Assembly: GCF_004345645.1 (NCBI RefSeq)
Contig: NZ_SLWS01000008.1
Location: 1-64,000, forward strand
Direction of reading: 5' to 3'
DNA from: Actinocrispum wychmicini
GTDB taxonomy: Bacteria; Actinomycetota; Actinomycetes; Mycobacteriales; Pseudonocardiaceae
DNA length: 64,000 nucleotides
Positions 27,744 through 38,591 of the stretch are shown one piece after another. A model generated the notes under the pieces. That model searched no databases. It saw only the letters and a program-made list of their open reading frames with translations, and was not told where the DNA came from. Positions within the stretch are counted from its first letter, which is position 1. Each line of letters begins with the position of its first letter. The position numbers were made by a program, and so were the translations under genes.

Positions 27744-29192
27744 GTGGCCGACATCGTGCATCTGGACGCGTTGGAGTTATCCGCCCTCATCAAGACAGGG
27801 CAGGTGTCGTGCGTCGAGGTGATGCGCGCCTACCTGGACCACATCGACCGGGTCAACCCCCAGGTGAACGCGATCGTCGGCATGCTCGACCGGGCCGAAC
27901 TGGACCGCCAGGCGCGGCAGCGGGACCAGCAGCTCGCGGACGGGCAGTACCTGGGCTGGATGCACGGATTCCCGTTGGCGGTCAAGGACCTCGTGTCCGT
28001 GGCAGGTCTGCTGTGGACACAGGGGTCGCCGTTGTTCGCCGACCGGATCGGCGAACAGGACGACCTGATCGCACGGCGGATGCGGGCCGCCGGCGCGATC
28101 ATGGTCGGCAAGACCAACTCGCCGGAGTTCGGCCTCGGCTCGCAGACCTACAACCCGGTGTTCGGCACCACGCTCAACCCGTACGACCCGACCCGGACCG
28201 CAGGCGGCAGCAGCGGGGGAACGGCCGCCGCGCTGGCGTTGCGCATGCTGCCGGTCGCGGACGGTAGCGACTACGGCGGCTCGTTGCGCAACCCGGCCGC
28301 GTTCACCAACGTGCTGGGCTTCCGGCCGTCCTGGGGCCGGGTGCCCCGCGCCGACTTCCTGCCGCAGCTGGGCACCGCCGGGCCGATGGGCCGGACGGTC
28401 GCGGACGTGGCCGCCCTGCTCGAAGTGCTGGCCGGCCCGGACCCGTCGGTACCGCTCAGCCTGGACGCCGATCCCGCCGTGTTTCGGCCGCCGCTGCCGG
28501 CGCGCGACTTCACCGGCACCAGGATCGCGTGGGTCGGCGACTTCGACGGACACCTCGCGACCGAGCCCGGCGTGCTGGACCTGTGTCGGACCACGTTCAG
28601 CGCCTTCGAAAGCGTGGGATGCGTGGTCGAAGAGGCACTGCCGGCGTTCCCAATGGACCGCGTCTGGCACGCGTTCCAGGTCTGGCGCTGGTGGAACACG
28701 CTGTGGATGCGCGAACTGTACGACGACGAGGCGACGAGGGGCGCGCTCAAGCCGGAGTTGGTGTGGGAGATCGAGCGCGGGATCGAGCTGACCGTCGCGG
28801 ACATCTCGGCGGCGGTGGACACGCGATTGGCGTGGTACCAGGCGCTTGAGGCGATGTTCGAGCGGTACGACTTCATCCTGGCGCCCAGCGCCCAGGTGTT
28901 CCCGTTCGACGCGAAGGTGCCGTGGCCGTCCGAAGTGGACGGTCGGCCGATGGACACGTACCACCGCTGGATGGAGACCGTGGCACCCTGGTCACTGGCT
29001 GGCGTGCCGGTGATGGGCATGCCCGCCGGCTTCGACCCACGCGGCCTGCCCATGGGCGTCCAACTGGTCGGCCGGCCGCGCGACGACCTGGGCGTGCTGC
29101 AACTCGCGCAGGCGTACGAACAGTGCACCCAGTGGGTCCGTGATCACCCGCCGGCCATGCTCACGGCTGAGCGATCCGCCCCGATGGGGTGA
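27744..29192 (+). CDS. Amidase signature family hydrolase
   Basis: 482-aa amidase with triad K81 (PLAVKDLV), S156 (AGGSSGG) and S180 (GSDYGGS). It is only distantly related to the amidase encoded at 9984-11324. It starts with GTG 9 nt after the MFS gene, yet a TAGGAT box (27732-27737) made partly by the MFS stop codon lies 6 nt before the GTG, so it may have its own leaderless promoter. Stand-alone amidase; the substrate is unknown. Confidence 0.9.
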   Translation: MADIVHLDALELSALIKTGQVSCVEVMRAYLDHIDRVNPQVNAIVGMLDRAELDRQARQRDQQLADGQYLGWMHGFPLAVKDLVSVAGLLWTQGSPLFADRIGEQDDLIARRMRAAGAIMVGKTNSPEFGLGSQTYNPVFGTTLNPYDPTRTAGGSSGGTAAALALRMLPVADGSDYGGSLRNPAAFTNVLGFRPSWGRVPRADFLPQLGTAGPMGRTVADVAALLEVLAGPDPSVPLSLDADPAVFRPPLPARDFTGTRIAWVGDFDGHLATEPGVLDLCRTTFSAFESVGCVVEEALPAFPMDRVWHAFQVWRWWNTLWMRELYDDEATRGALKPELVWEIERGIELTVADISAAVDTRLAWYQALEAMFERYDFILAPSAQVFPFDAKVPWPSEVDGRPMDTYHRWMETVAPWSLAGVPVMGMPAGFDPRGLPMGVQLVGRPRDDLGVLQLAQAYEQCTQWVRDHPPAMLTAERSAPMG

Positions 29193-29226
29193 TGGACCCG
29201 GGCGCACGACGTGGCACGATCGCGAT

Positions 29227-29664
29227 GTGAGCCCCGCCCCGACACCGCACCTCAGCGACCTCGTCCGCCTGCGCCGCGTCCGCGACCGGATCGACCGGGA
29301 CTACGCCGAGCCGCTGGACGTGGAAGCGCTGGCGCGCGGGGTGAACATGTCGGCCGGGCACCTCAGCCGGCAGTTCCGGCTCGCTTACGGTGAGTCACCG
29401 TATTCCTATCTGATGACCCGGCGGATCGAACGGGCGATGGCGCTCCTGCGTCGTGGCGACCTGAGCGTCACCGAGGTCTGTTTCGCGGTCGGCTCGTCGT
29501 CGCTGGGCACCTTCAGCACCCGCTTCACCGAGCTGGTCGGCGTGCCGCCGAGCGTCTACCGGCAGGAGCAGGCGGGCGCGACCGAGGGGATGCCGCCGTG
29601 CGTCGCGAAACAGGTGACCAGACCGATCAGGAATCGAGAAGCGGCGGCCCGGGGCCGCACATAG
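29227..29664 (+). CDS. Short AraC family transcriptional regulator
   Basis: 145-aa protein consisting almost only of an AraC DNA-binding domain: two helix-turn-helix units (LDVEALARGVNMSAGHLSR; LSVTEVCFAVGSSSLGTF) with the family signature ending FTELVGVPPSVYR. It has no sensor domain. The GTG at 29227 is chosen because upstream sequence is not coding-like. It is followed within 10 nt by a VOC gene, a common pairing of a small AraC regulator and a glyoxalase-fold protein. Confidence 0.9.
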   Translation: MSPAPTPHLSDLVRLRRVRDRIDRDYAEPLDVEALARGVNMSAGHLSRQFRLAYGESPYSYLMTRRIERAMALLRRGDLSVTEVCFAVGSSSLGTFSTRFTELVGVPPSVYRQEQAGATEGMPPCVAKQVTRPIRNREAAARGRT

Positions 29665-29674
29665 TGTGACCGGC

Positions 29675-30085
29675 ATGGACATCACCATTCACCACAGCTT
29701 CCTCCCGCACGACGACGCGGCGGCGTCCCTCGCCTTCTACCGCGACACCCTCGGCTTCGAGGTCCGCAACGACGTCGAGTACGGCGGCATGCACTGGATC
29801 ACCGTCGGCCCGCCGAACCAGCCCGACACGTCCATCGTCCTGCAGCCGACGGCCGCCTTCCCCGGCCTCACCGACGACGAGCGCCGGGTGATCGCCGAGA
29901 TGATGGCCAAGGGCACCTACGCCGCCGTCAACCTGGCCACAAAGGACCTTGACGCCACGTTCGCGAGGGTGCAGGCCGGCGACGCCGAGGTGGTCCAGGA
30001 GCCGACGGACCAGCCGTACGGGATCCGCGACTGCGCTTTCCGGGACCCCGCGGGCAACCTGGTCCGCATCCAGGAAGTCGGCTGA
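29675..30085 (+). CDS. VOC superfamily (glyoxalase/bleomycin-resistance fold) protein
   Basis: 136-aa single-domain VOC protein with paired beta-alpha-beta-beta-beta units (HSFLPHDDAAASLAFYRDTL; CAFRDPAGNLVRIQEVG). Relatives bind metals or sequester small toxic molecules. The ATG at 29675 is 7 nt after a TAGTGT box that overlaps the AraC stop. Its place between AraC and a UvrA-like ABC protein suggests a drug or damage tolerance unit. Confidence 0.85.
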   Translation: MDITIHHSFLPHDDAAASLAFYRDTLGFEVRNDVEYGGMHWITVGPPNQPDTSIVLQPTAAFPGLTDDERRVIAEMMAKGTYAAVNLATKDLDATFARVQAGDAEVVQEPTDQPYGIRDCAFRDPAGNLVRIQEVG

Positions 30086-30143
30086 GGCACGACGTCGGTG
30101 GGGCCGTTGCGGGCGGCCCCGCCCAACCAAGATGGAGACACGA

Positions 30144-32518
<2,375 letters not shown>

Positions 32519-32534
<16 letters not shown>

Positions 32535-33118
32535 CGTCCGCCCGGCGCGAGGGCTCGTAGCGCGTGCTCGATGAGCGTGTCCAGGTAGGACGGCTCCGGC
32601 AGGCCGAGGTGGAAGGCCAGCCGGTGGTAGATGGGGCCGTACACCAGGTCCAGGGCCACGGTCAGGTCGGCGTCCGGATGCAGCTGCCCCTGCTCCTGGG
32701 CGCGGCGCAGCCGGTCCTCGAACTGCGCGATGTACGGGCGGATCAGGCTCTCCCGCAGCTCGGCGGCCAGGTCGGGGTCGTTCAGTGCCTCGGCGATCAC
32801 CCCGGTCAGTGCGGACCGGTACGGCGGGGTGAGCAGCCGGATCACCGCGGACAGCTGGGTGTGCAGGTCGGCCTGCAGGTCGCCGGTGTCCGGGAAGTTG
32901 GCCGTCTGCCGGCCCATCTCGTAGATCGCTTCCAGGACGACCGACCCCTTGGAGGGCCACCACCGGTAGATCGTCTTCTTGCTCACCCCCGCGCGGGCGG
33001 CGATCGCCTCGATGGTGAGCCGCCCGTAGCCGTGTTCGGCGCAGAGGGCCATGGCGGCGTCGAGGGTCGCGTGACGACTGCTCTCGCTTCGGCGCAGCGC
33101 GTTCGGTGCGCTTGTCAT
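32519..33118 (-). CDS. TetR/AcrR family transcriptional regulator
   Basis: 199-aa repressor with an N-terminal helix-turn-helix (RLTIEAIAARAGVSKKTIY) and a TetR_C_11-like C-terminal domain. The ATG at 33118 matches the divergent arrangement with the FAD oxidoreductase gene; readings beyond it cross that promoter. Inverted and direct repeats in the 112-bp gap are its likely operators. The last 16 nt overlap the end of the UvrA-like gene. Confidence 0.9.
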
Positions 33119-33143
33119 GGATCCGTATCGTAGAGGAAACGGA

Positions 33144-33204
33144 ACGTGTCGTGTTGACAATCTTGCCGGGTGTTGTGCATGCTCGGCGTCAAGACACGAC
33201 ACGT
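33144..33204. promoter_or_regulatory. Paired inverted repeat, likely TetR operator, with TTGACA box
   Basis: ACGTGTCGTGT at 33144-33154 is repeated as its exact complement ACACGACACGT at 33194-33204. CGTATCGT occurs at 33124-33131 and again at 33202-33209. A consensus -35 TTGACA (33154-33159, forward) abuts the first arm; its -10 partner is weak. The layout suits repression of both divergent genes. Confidence 0.6.
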
Positions 33205-33230
33205 ATCGTGTACCGAGCTGGAAGAGGACG

Positions 33231-34541
33231 ATGAGCGATTTGAACGACCTGCGGTCCACCCTGCGCGGCAAGGTGCTCCTGCCCGGCGACGACGGCTTCG
33301 GCCCGGCGAGCCGGCCCTGGAACCTGGCCGTCCACCAGGATGTCTCGGCCGTGGTCGAGGCCGCCGACGTGGCGGACGTCGTCGCTCTGGTCCAGGTAGC
33401 GCGGGACCGTGGGCTGACCGTGGCGACCCAGCCGAACGGCCACGGGGCCACGGGCGACGTCCAGGGCACGATCCTGCTGCGCACCGGCAACCTCGACGAC
33501 GTCCACGTGGACCCGGCCGCCCGGACGGCACGGATCGGAGCCGGGGTGAAAGGCGGCCAGATCCAGGCGGCTGCAGCCGAGCACGGCCTGACCGGACTGC
33601 CCGGCAGCTCGGCGGTGGTCAGCGTCACCGGCTACACCCTCGGCGGCGGCATGAGCTGGTTCGGCCGCAAGTACGGCTGGGCGGCCGACCACGTCATCGC
33701 CTTCGACGCCGTGACCGCCGACGGCGAGATCGTCCGGGTCACGCGGGACGAGAACGCGGACCTGTTCTGGGCACTGCGCGGCGGTGGCGGCGACTACGCC
33801 ATCGTCACGGCCCTCGAGTACCGGCTGCACGAGGTGCCCGAGCTGTTCGGCGGCCGGATCGTGTGGCCGGCGGCCAAGACCGCGCAGGTGCTGGACGCCT
33901 TCCGGCGGATCACCGCCGACGCCCCCGACGAGCTGACCCTGTGGTGCGACCTGCTCCAGTTCCCCGGCGACGCCCCCGCCATGGTCGCGATCGACGCGAC
34001 CTACCTGGGTGGCGAGCGGGACGCGCGGGCCCTGCTGCGTCCACTCGACGAGATCGGCGACCCGATGTCCGACACCCGCGCGGTCATCCGCGTGACGGAC
34101 CTGGCCGCGATCACCGCCGAGCCCACCGACCCCGCACCCGGCATTATGCGCTCCGAGCTGCTGACCGACCTTGACTCGGCCGTCGCGGTACTGACCGCCG
34201 AGCCGATCGCCCCGTTGCTCAGTGTCCAACTGCGACACTTCGGCGGCGCGTTCGCCCGTCCCACCGCCAGCCCGGCCGGCCCACTCACCGCGGCCTACGG
34301 TGTCACCCTGTTCGGCGTTCCGTTCACGCCCGAGGTGGGGACCGCGGTACGTGCCAAGCAGGAGCAGTTGAGCCGTGCGCTGGCGCCATGGACCACGGGA
34401 CGGAAGCCGTTCAACGGCCTCGCGTCGGGTGAGTCGGTCTCGGACGTCTTTGACGCCGAAACCGTCACGCGGCTTCGGGAGATCAAGCAGAAGCGGGATC
34501 CGTTGGGCGTGTTCCGGAGCAACTTCCCGGTCAACGCCTAG
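33231..34541 (+). CDS. FAD-linked oxidoreductase (BBE-like, PCMH-type FAD domain)
   Basis: 436-aa flavoprotein. The FAD-binding domain (residues about 30-200) includes PNGHGAT, where His is the usual covalent FAD anchor, and GYTLGGGMSWFGRKYG, where the second (Cys) anchor of bicovalent members is absent. The C-terminal KRDPLGVFRSNFP is the berberine-bridge tail. Such enzymes oxidise alcohols, sugars or aromatic metabolites. The ATG at 33231 has an AGAGGA site. Divergent from a TetR gene that probably represses it. Confidence 0.88.
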   Translation: MSDLNDLRSTLRGKVLLPGDDGFGPASRPWNLAVHQDVSAVVEAADVADVVALVQVARDRGLTVATQPNGHGATGDVQGTILLRTGNLDDVHVDPAARTARIGAGVKGGQIQAAAAEHGLTGLPGSSAVVSVTGYTLGGGMSWFGRKYGWAADHVIAFDAVTADGEIVRVTRDENADLFWALRGGGGDYAIVTALEYRLHEVPELFGGRIVWPAAKTAQVLDAFRRITADAPDELTLWCDLLQFPGDAPAMVAIDATYLGGERDARALLRPLDEIGDPMSDTRAVIRVTDLAAITAEPTDPAPGIMRSELLTDLDSAVAVLTAEPIAPLLSVQLRHFGGAFARPTASPAGPLTAAYGVTLFGVPFTPEVGTAVRAKQEQLSRALAPWTTGRKPFNGLASGESVSDVFDAETVTRLREIKQKRDPLGVFRSNFPVNA

Positions 34542-34553
34542 GACGCCTTGCCC

Positions 34554-35210
34554 TCACTGGGGGTGGGCAAGATCGGCTTTGGTGGTCCACACGGCGGCGA
34601 CCATGACGAGCGTGACCGGTGCCGGCAGCAGGAGCAGCACCGACGCGCTCCAACTGGTCGCCGCCCACAGGCCCAGTCCCACCAAGGAGAAGACCGCGAC
34701 GAACCGGACGGGCCGGCGAGCGACCAGGTGAAGCGCCGTGATCCAGAGGCGGACACCGCGCAGACCAGGCCGAGCGACGCCCAACGGCAGGACCGCAAGC
34801 AAGCCGGACAAGGTGACCACGGTCGCCGCTCCCGTCAGGGCGAGCGAGGGCAACATCCACATTGGACGCCCGCGTGACCAAACCTCCAGGGCGGCGAGGA
34901 AAAGTTCGCCGGCTCCGGCGGCGACCAAGCAATGCCGCATACCGAACAAAGCGTGCGCACGCAGTGCCCGTGCCCAGCTTCGGATGGTCGCCACCTCGTC
35001 GAAAGCGGCGGCGTTCGCGACCGCGATCAGAGCCGGGAGGAAAGGCGCGGCGAGCACGGCGTAAAGCAACACGGCGATCGGATTGACGCCTGGCACGACA
35101 AACACAGGCACGGTCGCGGCCGCGCACAACGCAGCGCTGGCGACGAGTAGTGCGGGCAGGCACGGCCATGCGCCGCGCAGAGTCGTGACAATGACTGTGT
35201 CAGAGCGCAT
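34554..35210 (-). CDS. YesL-like (DUF624) integral membrane protein
   Basis: 218 aa with four to five strongly hydrophobic segments separated by Arg-rich loops (RSWARALRAHALFGMRH). It begins 5 nt after the permease stop, so it belongs to the cluster II transport operon. YesL/DUF624 proteins often sit with CUT1 sugar transporters and two-component or glycosidase genes; their role is not established. Identification rests on context plus topology more than on a motif. Confidence 0.6.
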   Translation of the reverse strand: MRSDTVIVTTLRGAWPCLPALLVASAALCAAATVPVFVVPGVNPIAVLLYAVLAAPFLPALIAVANAAAFDEVATIRSWARALRAHALFGMRHCLVAAGAGELFLAALEVWSRGRPMWMLPSLALTGAATVVTLSGLLAVLPLGVARPGLRGVRLWITALHLVARRPVRFVAVFSLVGLGLWAATSWSASVLLLLPAPVTLVMVAAVWTTKADLAHPQ

Positions 35211-35215
35211 AGCTG

Positions 35216-36061
35216 TCACCCCTTCAGGCCCGCTGAGGCGATGCTGGCGACGAAGCTTCGTTGGAACACCAGGAACACCACCAGAACCGGCACCACCACC
35301 GCGGTGATCGCGGCGAACACCACGACCGACGATCCACTTTGGCCGTTCTGCAGCGCGACCAGGCCGATCGGCAGCGTCATGTGCTCCGGGCTGCTGAGGA
35401 AGATCAACGGGCCGAAGTAGTTGTTCCAGGACAGTTCGAACGCCAGGATCGTCATGGCCGCGATGGCCGGCCCGGACATCGGGATGATCATTCGGAACAG
35501 GATCCACAGGTGGCCGGCGCCGTCGATCCGCGCGGCCTCGTCGAACTCGCGCGGGATCGTGTTGAAGTACTGCCGGAAGAAGAAGATCGCGAACACGTTG
35601 ATCAGCGCGGGCAGCCACAGCGCGGCGAGGTTGTCGACCAGATCGAGGTTTCGCATCAACAAGAAGACCGGGATGACCGTGGTCTGCACCGGCACCATCA
35701 ACGCGCTCAGCATGGCGAGCAGCAGCCCGTTGCGGCCGGGGAAGGCCAGCCGGGAGAAGGCATAGCCGGCCAACACGCTCACGAGCATCGACCCGGCCGT
35801 GGAGATGACCGCGACCACAAGGCTGTTCAACGCCATCTGTCCGAACGGGATCAACCCGTCGATGCCGGCGAAATTGTCCACTGTGAACGGTTTCGGCAGC
35901 CAGTTGGGCGGCAGTTCGAACGCGGCCCCCTCCTCGGTGAGGCTCTGCACGACCAGCCACAGCAGCGGCGCGACCATCAGCACACCCACGACCAGCAGGA
36001 CCAGCCCGATCGCCACCCGCGTCGGAGTCAGCCGCCAGCGTCTCACCTTTGGTGCACCCAT
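35216..36061 (-). CDS. Sugar ABC transporter permease (MalG type), cluster II
   Basis: 281-aa permease with six predicted spans and an EAA loop (EAARIDGAGHLWILFRMIIP). The ATG at 36061 overlaps the preceding permease gene by 19 nt. Operon order is binding protein - MalF-type - MalG-type - YesL-like, all leftward. No ATPase gene is in this cluster. Confidence 0.92.
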   Translation of the reverse strand: MGAPKVRRWRLTPTRVAIGLVLLVVGVLMVAPLLWLVVQSLTEEGAAFELPPNWLPKPFTVDNFAGIDGLIPFGQMALNSLVVAVISTAGSMLVSVLAGYAFSRLAFPGRNGLLLAMLSALMVPVQTTVIPVFLLMRNLDLVDNLAALWLPALINVFAIFFFRQYFNTIPREFDEAARIDGAGHLWILFRMIIPMSGPAIAAMTILAFELSWNNYFGPLIFLSSPEHMTLPIGLVALQNGQSGSSVVVFAAITAVVVPVLVVFLVFQRSFVASIASAGLKG

Positions 36062-36984
36062 CGCCTCGACCCCCAGAACTGCAGCAGGGTGACCAGCATC
36101 GTCACCACGAAGACGAGCAGGGACACCGCCGACGCGTAGCCGACCTGGAACGACTGGAAACCCTTCTGGTACATGTACATGACCACGCTGATCGTGGCGT
36201 TGTCCGGCCCGCCCAGCGGGGTCACGATCTGCATCGGGTCGAAGATCTGGAACGCGCCGATGAACGTGACCACCGAGGAGAAGAAGATCGTCGGGGACAT
36301 CATCGGAAGCGTTACGTGCCACAGCGTCTGCCATCCGCTCGCGCCGTCGCTGCGGGCCGCCTCGATCAGGTCCTTCGGCACGGTCTGCAGGCCGGCGAGC
36401 ATGATCACGAACGTGAACCCGATGGTGTGCCAGAAGTCGATGCCGATGATCGCCGGCAGCGACCAGGCCGGGTCGGTGAACCAGTCTGGCGCCGTGACGA
36501 CCTTGTTCAGATAGTACGTGCCGACCCCGAACGTCGGGTCGAGCACGTACTTCCACAGCAGCGCCACCGCCGCCCACGAGATCACGAACGGGAAGAACAG
36601 CGAAGTCCGCACGAAGTACGACAGCCACTTGTTCTTCAGGTGGTTGACACCGAGCGCCAGGAGCAGGCCGCCCACGATGTGCGTCACCATCGAGGCGGCC
36701 GTGAAGACGAAGGTGTTGCCCAAAGCCTTGTACAGCAACGGATCGGAGAACATCGTGGTGAAGTTGTCGACCCCGTTGAACTTCGCGGGGGTCAGCAGGT
36801 CCCACTGGAAGAACGCGAGGACGATCGCCGCGACCAGCGGGCCCGCGACGAAGACCACGAACAGCAGCAGGGCCGGGCTGAGAAAGAGATATCCCTCCCA
36901 GCGCCGCCGGGAACGTGCCGGGGCCGGCCGGCCCGCGCCGCCGGCCGGTCCCGGAGACTCGCGTGCCTCCGCCAACGTCGTCAC
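36043..36984 (-). CDS. Sugar ABC transporter permease (MalF type), cluster II
   Basis: 313-aa permease with a Pro/Arg-rich cytoplasmic N-terminus, six spans and an EAA loop (EAARSDGASGWQTLWHVTLP). The GTG start overlaps the binding-protein stop by 4 nt (GTGA). Confidence 0.92.
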   Translation of the reverse strand: MTTLAEARESPGPAGGAGRPAPARSRRRWEGYLFLSPALLLFVVFVAGPLVAAIVLAFFQWDLLTPAKFNGVDNFTTMFSDPLLYKALGNTFVFTAASMVTHIVGGLLLALGVNHLKNKWLSYFVRTSLFFPFVISWAAVALLWKYVLDPTFGVGTYYLNKVVTAPDWFTDPAWSLPAIIGIDFWHTIGFTFVIMLAGLQTVPKDLIEAARSDGASGWQTLWHVTLPMMSPTIFFSSVVTFIGAFQIFDPMQIVTPLGGPDNATISVVMYMYQKGFQSFQVGYASAVSLLVFVVTMLVTLLQFWGSRRWVHQR

Positions 36985-38312
36985 AGCAGGGGCCGAAGCT
37001 GGTCGTTCGCCTCCGTCAGGGCGTCGGACACCGGCTTGAGCCCGGTGATCGCGTTCTTCCAGCCCGTGCTGATCACTTTCTGTGTCTCAGCGCCCTGTTT
37101 GGGTGACGGGATGGGCGTGCCGTAGCCGATCGCCGCCGGCAGCAACTCCGAGCCCTTGGGCGCGTTGTCCAGGAAGGACTGGCTCGCCGCGACCGTCTTC
37201 AGCGCCGGGATGTTGGTGCCGCCGATCTTCGCGTAGAACTCGGACGCCTCCGGGGACATCAGCCACTTGATGAACGTCCACGCGGCCTCTTTGTTCGTGG
37301 AACTGTTCAGGATGGGCCAGCCGTCCCAGCCGATCGGCGCGCCCTTGCCGGCCTTGGTCGGCCAGTTGACGATCCGCGTCTTGTCGACCAGGTTGAGCCG
37401 CCGGATGTCCAGGGTCGGCCACCGGCCGCCGCCGAGCGTGGCGAGTGCGCCCTTCGAGAACTGGTTCGGCGCGTCGAAACTGCCGCCCACCTTGGGTGCC
37501 AGCCCCGCGTCGATCAGTCCCTTGACGAACGTCGCCGCCTCGATCGCGGCCGGCGAGTTGTACGTCGGCGTCTTCCAGTCGGCGTCCGTCGTGCTGGCGC
37601 CGTTGGTGAGCAGCCACGGCATGATCTCGACGAACGGGAAGTCGCCACCGCCCCCGAGTGAGATCAGGTAGGCGCCGGTCTTCTCCTTGATCCGCGCGCC
37701 GGCGGCCTTGAACTCGTCCCACGTCCAGTCGCCGGTCGGAATGTCCACACCGGCCTTGGCGAACACCTCGGTGTTGCAGTACAACACGACCGCGTTGTAC
37801 CCGCCGGGGATGAAGTACGTCTTGCCGTCCGGGGAGCCGTACTTGCTCGTCCACTCCCGCAGGTGCGGGTCGATGCCCGCGTAGTAGGCGTCGACGACGG
37901 CCTTGTCCTTGGCGATGAAGTCGTCCAGCGGCGCGAGCACGCCCTTGGACGACATCAGCAGCTGCCCCTCGGTGGCGACGCTGACGATGTCGTACTTCTT
38001 GCCGCCGGCGAGTTGGGTGGAGATCGTGTTGGCGAAGTTCGCCCAGTCCTTGGCCGCGATGCCGTTGGCCTTGACCGTGATCCCGGGATTGGCCTTGTTG
38101 AAGGCCGTGAACAGGTCGTTGAAAGCTTTCTGCTGGGTGGCGTCGCCCAGGTACGCCAGGCTCAACTCGCCACTGGCGCCACTCGGGCCGGACGAGCCAC
38201 CACTCGAACCCGACGAGCCGCCACATCCCGCGAGGGCGGACATCGCCGGAACCGCCGCGGTGACGCCCATCAGTCGGAGCATCCCACGCCGGGACAAGGT
38301 TGCCGTTGCCAT
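36981..38312 (-). CDS. Sugar-binding lipoprotein, cluster II (Tat-type signal)
   Basis: 443-aa CUT1 solute-binding protein. The signal has a twin-arginine motif (SRRGML at 7-12) and a lipobox SALAGC with C30, followed by a Gly/Ser linker. The two-lobe mature domain shows NGIAAKDWANF, YDIVSVATEGQ and ATFVKGLIDAGLAP. It leads the cluster II transport operon and is preceded by a strong promoter and a LacI-type operator. The ligand is inferred from the divergent genes to be a furanose- or D-arabinose-containing saccharide. Confidence 0.9.
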   Translation of the reverse strand: MATATLSRRGMLRLMGVTAAVPAMSALAGCGGSSGSSGGSSGPSGASGELSLAYLGDATQQKAFNDLFTAFNKANPGITVKANGIAAKDWANFANTISTQLAGGKKYDIVSVATEGQLLMSSKGVLAPLDDFIAKDKAVVDAYYAGIDPHLREWTSKYGSPDGKTYFIPGGYNAVVLYCNTEVFAKAGVDIPTGDWTWDEFKAAGARIKEKTGAYLISLGGGGDFPFVEIMPWLLTNGASTTDADWKTPTYNSPAAIEAATFVKGLIDAGLAPKVGGSFDAPNQFSKGALATLGGGRWPTLDIRRLNLVDKTRIVNWPTKAGKGAPIGWDGWPILNSSTNKEAAWTFIKWLMSPEASEFYAKIGGTNIPALKTVAASQSFLDNAPKGSELLPAAIGYGTPIPSPKQGAETQKVISTGWKNAITGLKPVSDALTEANDQLRPLL

Positions 38313-38342
38313 CTCGCTCCCTTCACGCCGAGGAGCTGGCTG

Positions 38343-38356
38343 AGTAATCGATTACT
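38343..38356. promoter_or_regulatory. LacI-family operator, cluster II transport side
   Basis: Perfect 14-bp palindrome AGTAATCGATTACT with the central CG typical of LacI/GalR sites. It lies 17 bp downstream of the leftward promoter's -10 box, where a bound repressor would block elongation. A 12-bp core copy lies at 38509-38520. Confidence 0.85.
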
Positions 38357-38372
38357 TTGACCAAGTGCCAGG

Positions 38373-38402
38373 AACCTAGCCGCCCCCCAGCCGCAATGTC
38401 AA
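38373..38402 (-). promoter_or_regulatory. Promoter of the cluster II transport operon
   Basis: On the reverse strand TTGACA (38402-38397) and TAGGTT (38378-38373) are 18 bp apart, a near-consensus housekeeping promoter. The start codon is at 38312 and the operator lies between. Confidence 0.75.
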
Positions 38403-38504
38403 CATCAAGTCCCCCGACCGTGTCGCGCGTTCCCAGACAGTGTGTCGCACGTTCCCGGACCATGAAATTCCCCAACCATCGGTGGATCGCGTGGGGGTCC
38501 GGCG

Positions 38505-38534
38505 TTGCGTAATCGATTACTCGGGACCTAGGCT
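38505..38534 (+). promoter_or_regulatory. LacI-type operator and promoter, cluster II enzyme side
   Basis: GTAATCGATTAC at 38509-38520 repeats the core of the 38343 operator. It overlaps TTGCGT (38505-38510), which pairs with TAGGCT (38529-38534) at 18 bp to form a rightward promoter. One regulator would therefore control import and degradation together. No intact lacI gene lies in the window. Confidence 0.75.
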
Positions 38535-38591
38535 CGGGTTTCAAGATCTCCCACTTGGGCCCGGCACCGGGCTGGGAAGGGCGGCAAATCC

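Noticed and set aside
25380..27761. Very long reverse open frame over the hypothetical and MFS genes
   Set aside because: Its product is Arg/Gly/Asp-rich with the biased makeup of antisense frames and crosses two forward genes and the SoxR-type promoter.
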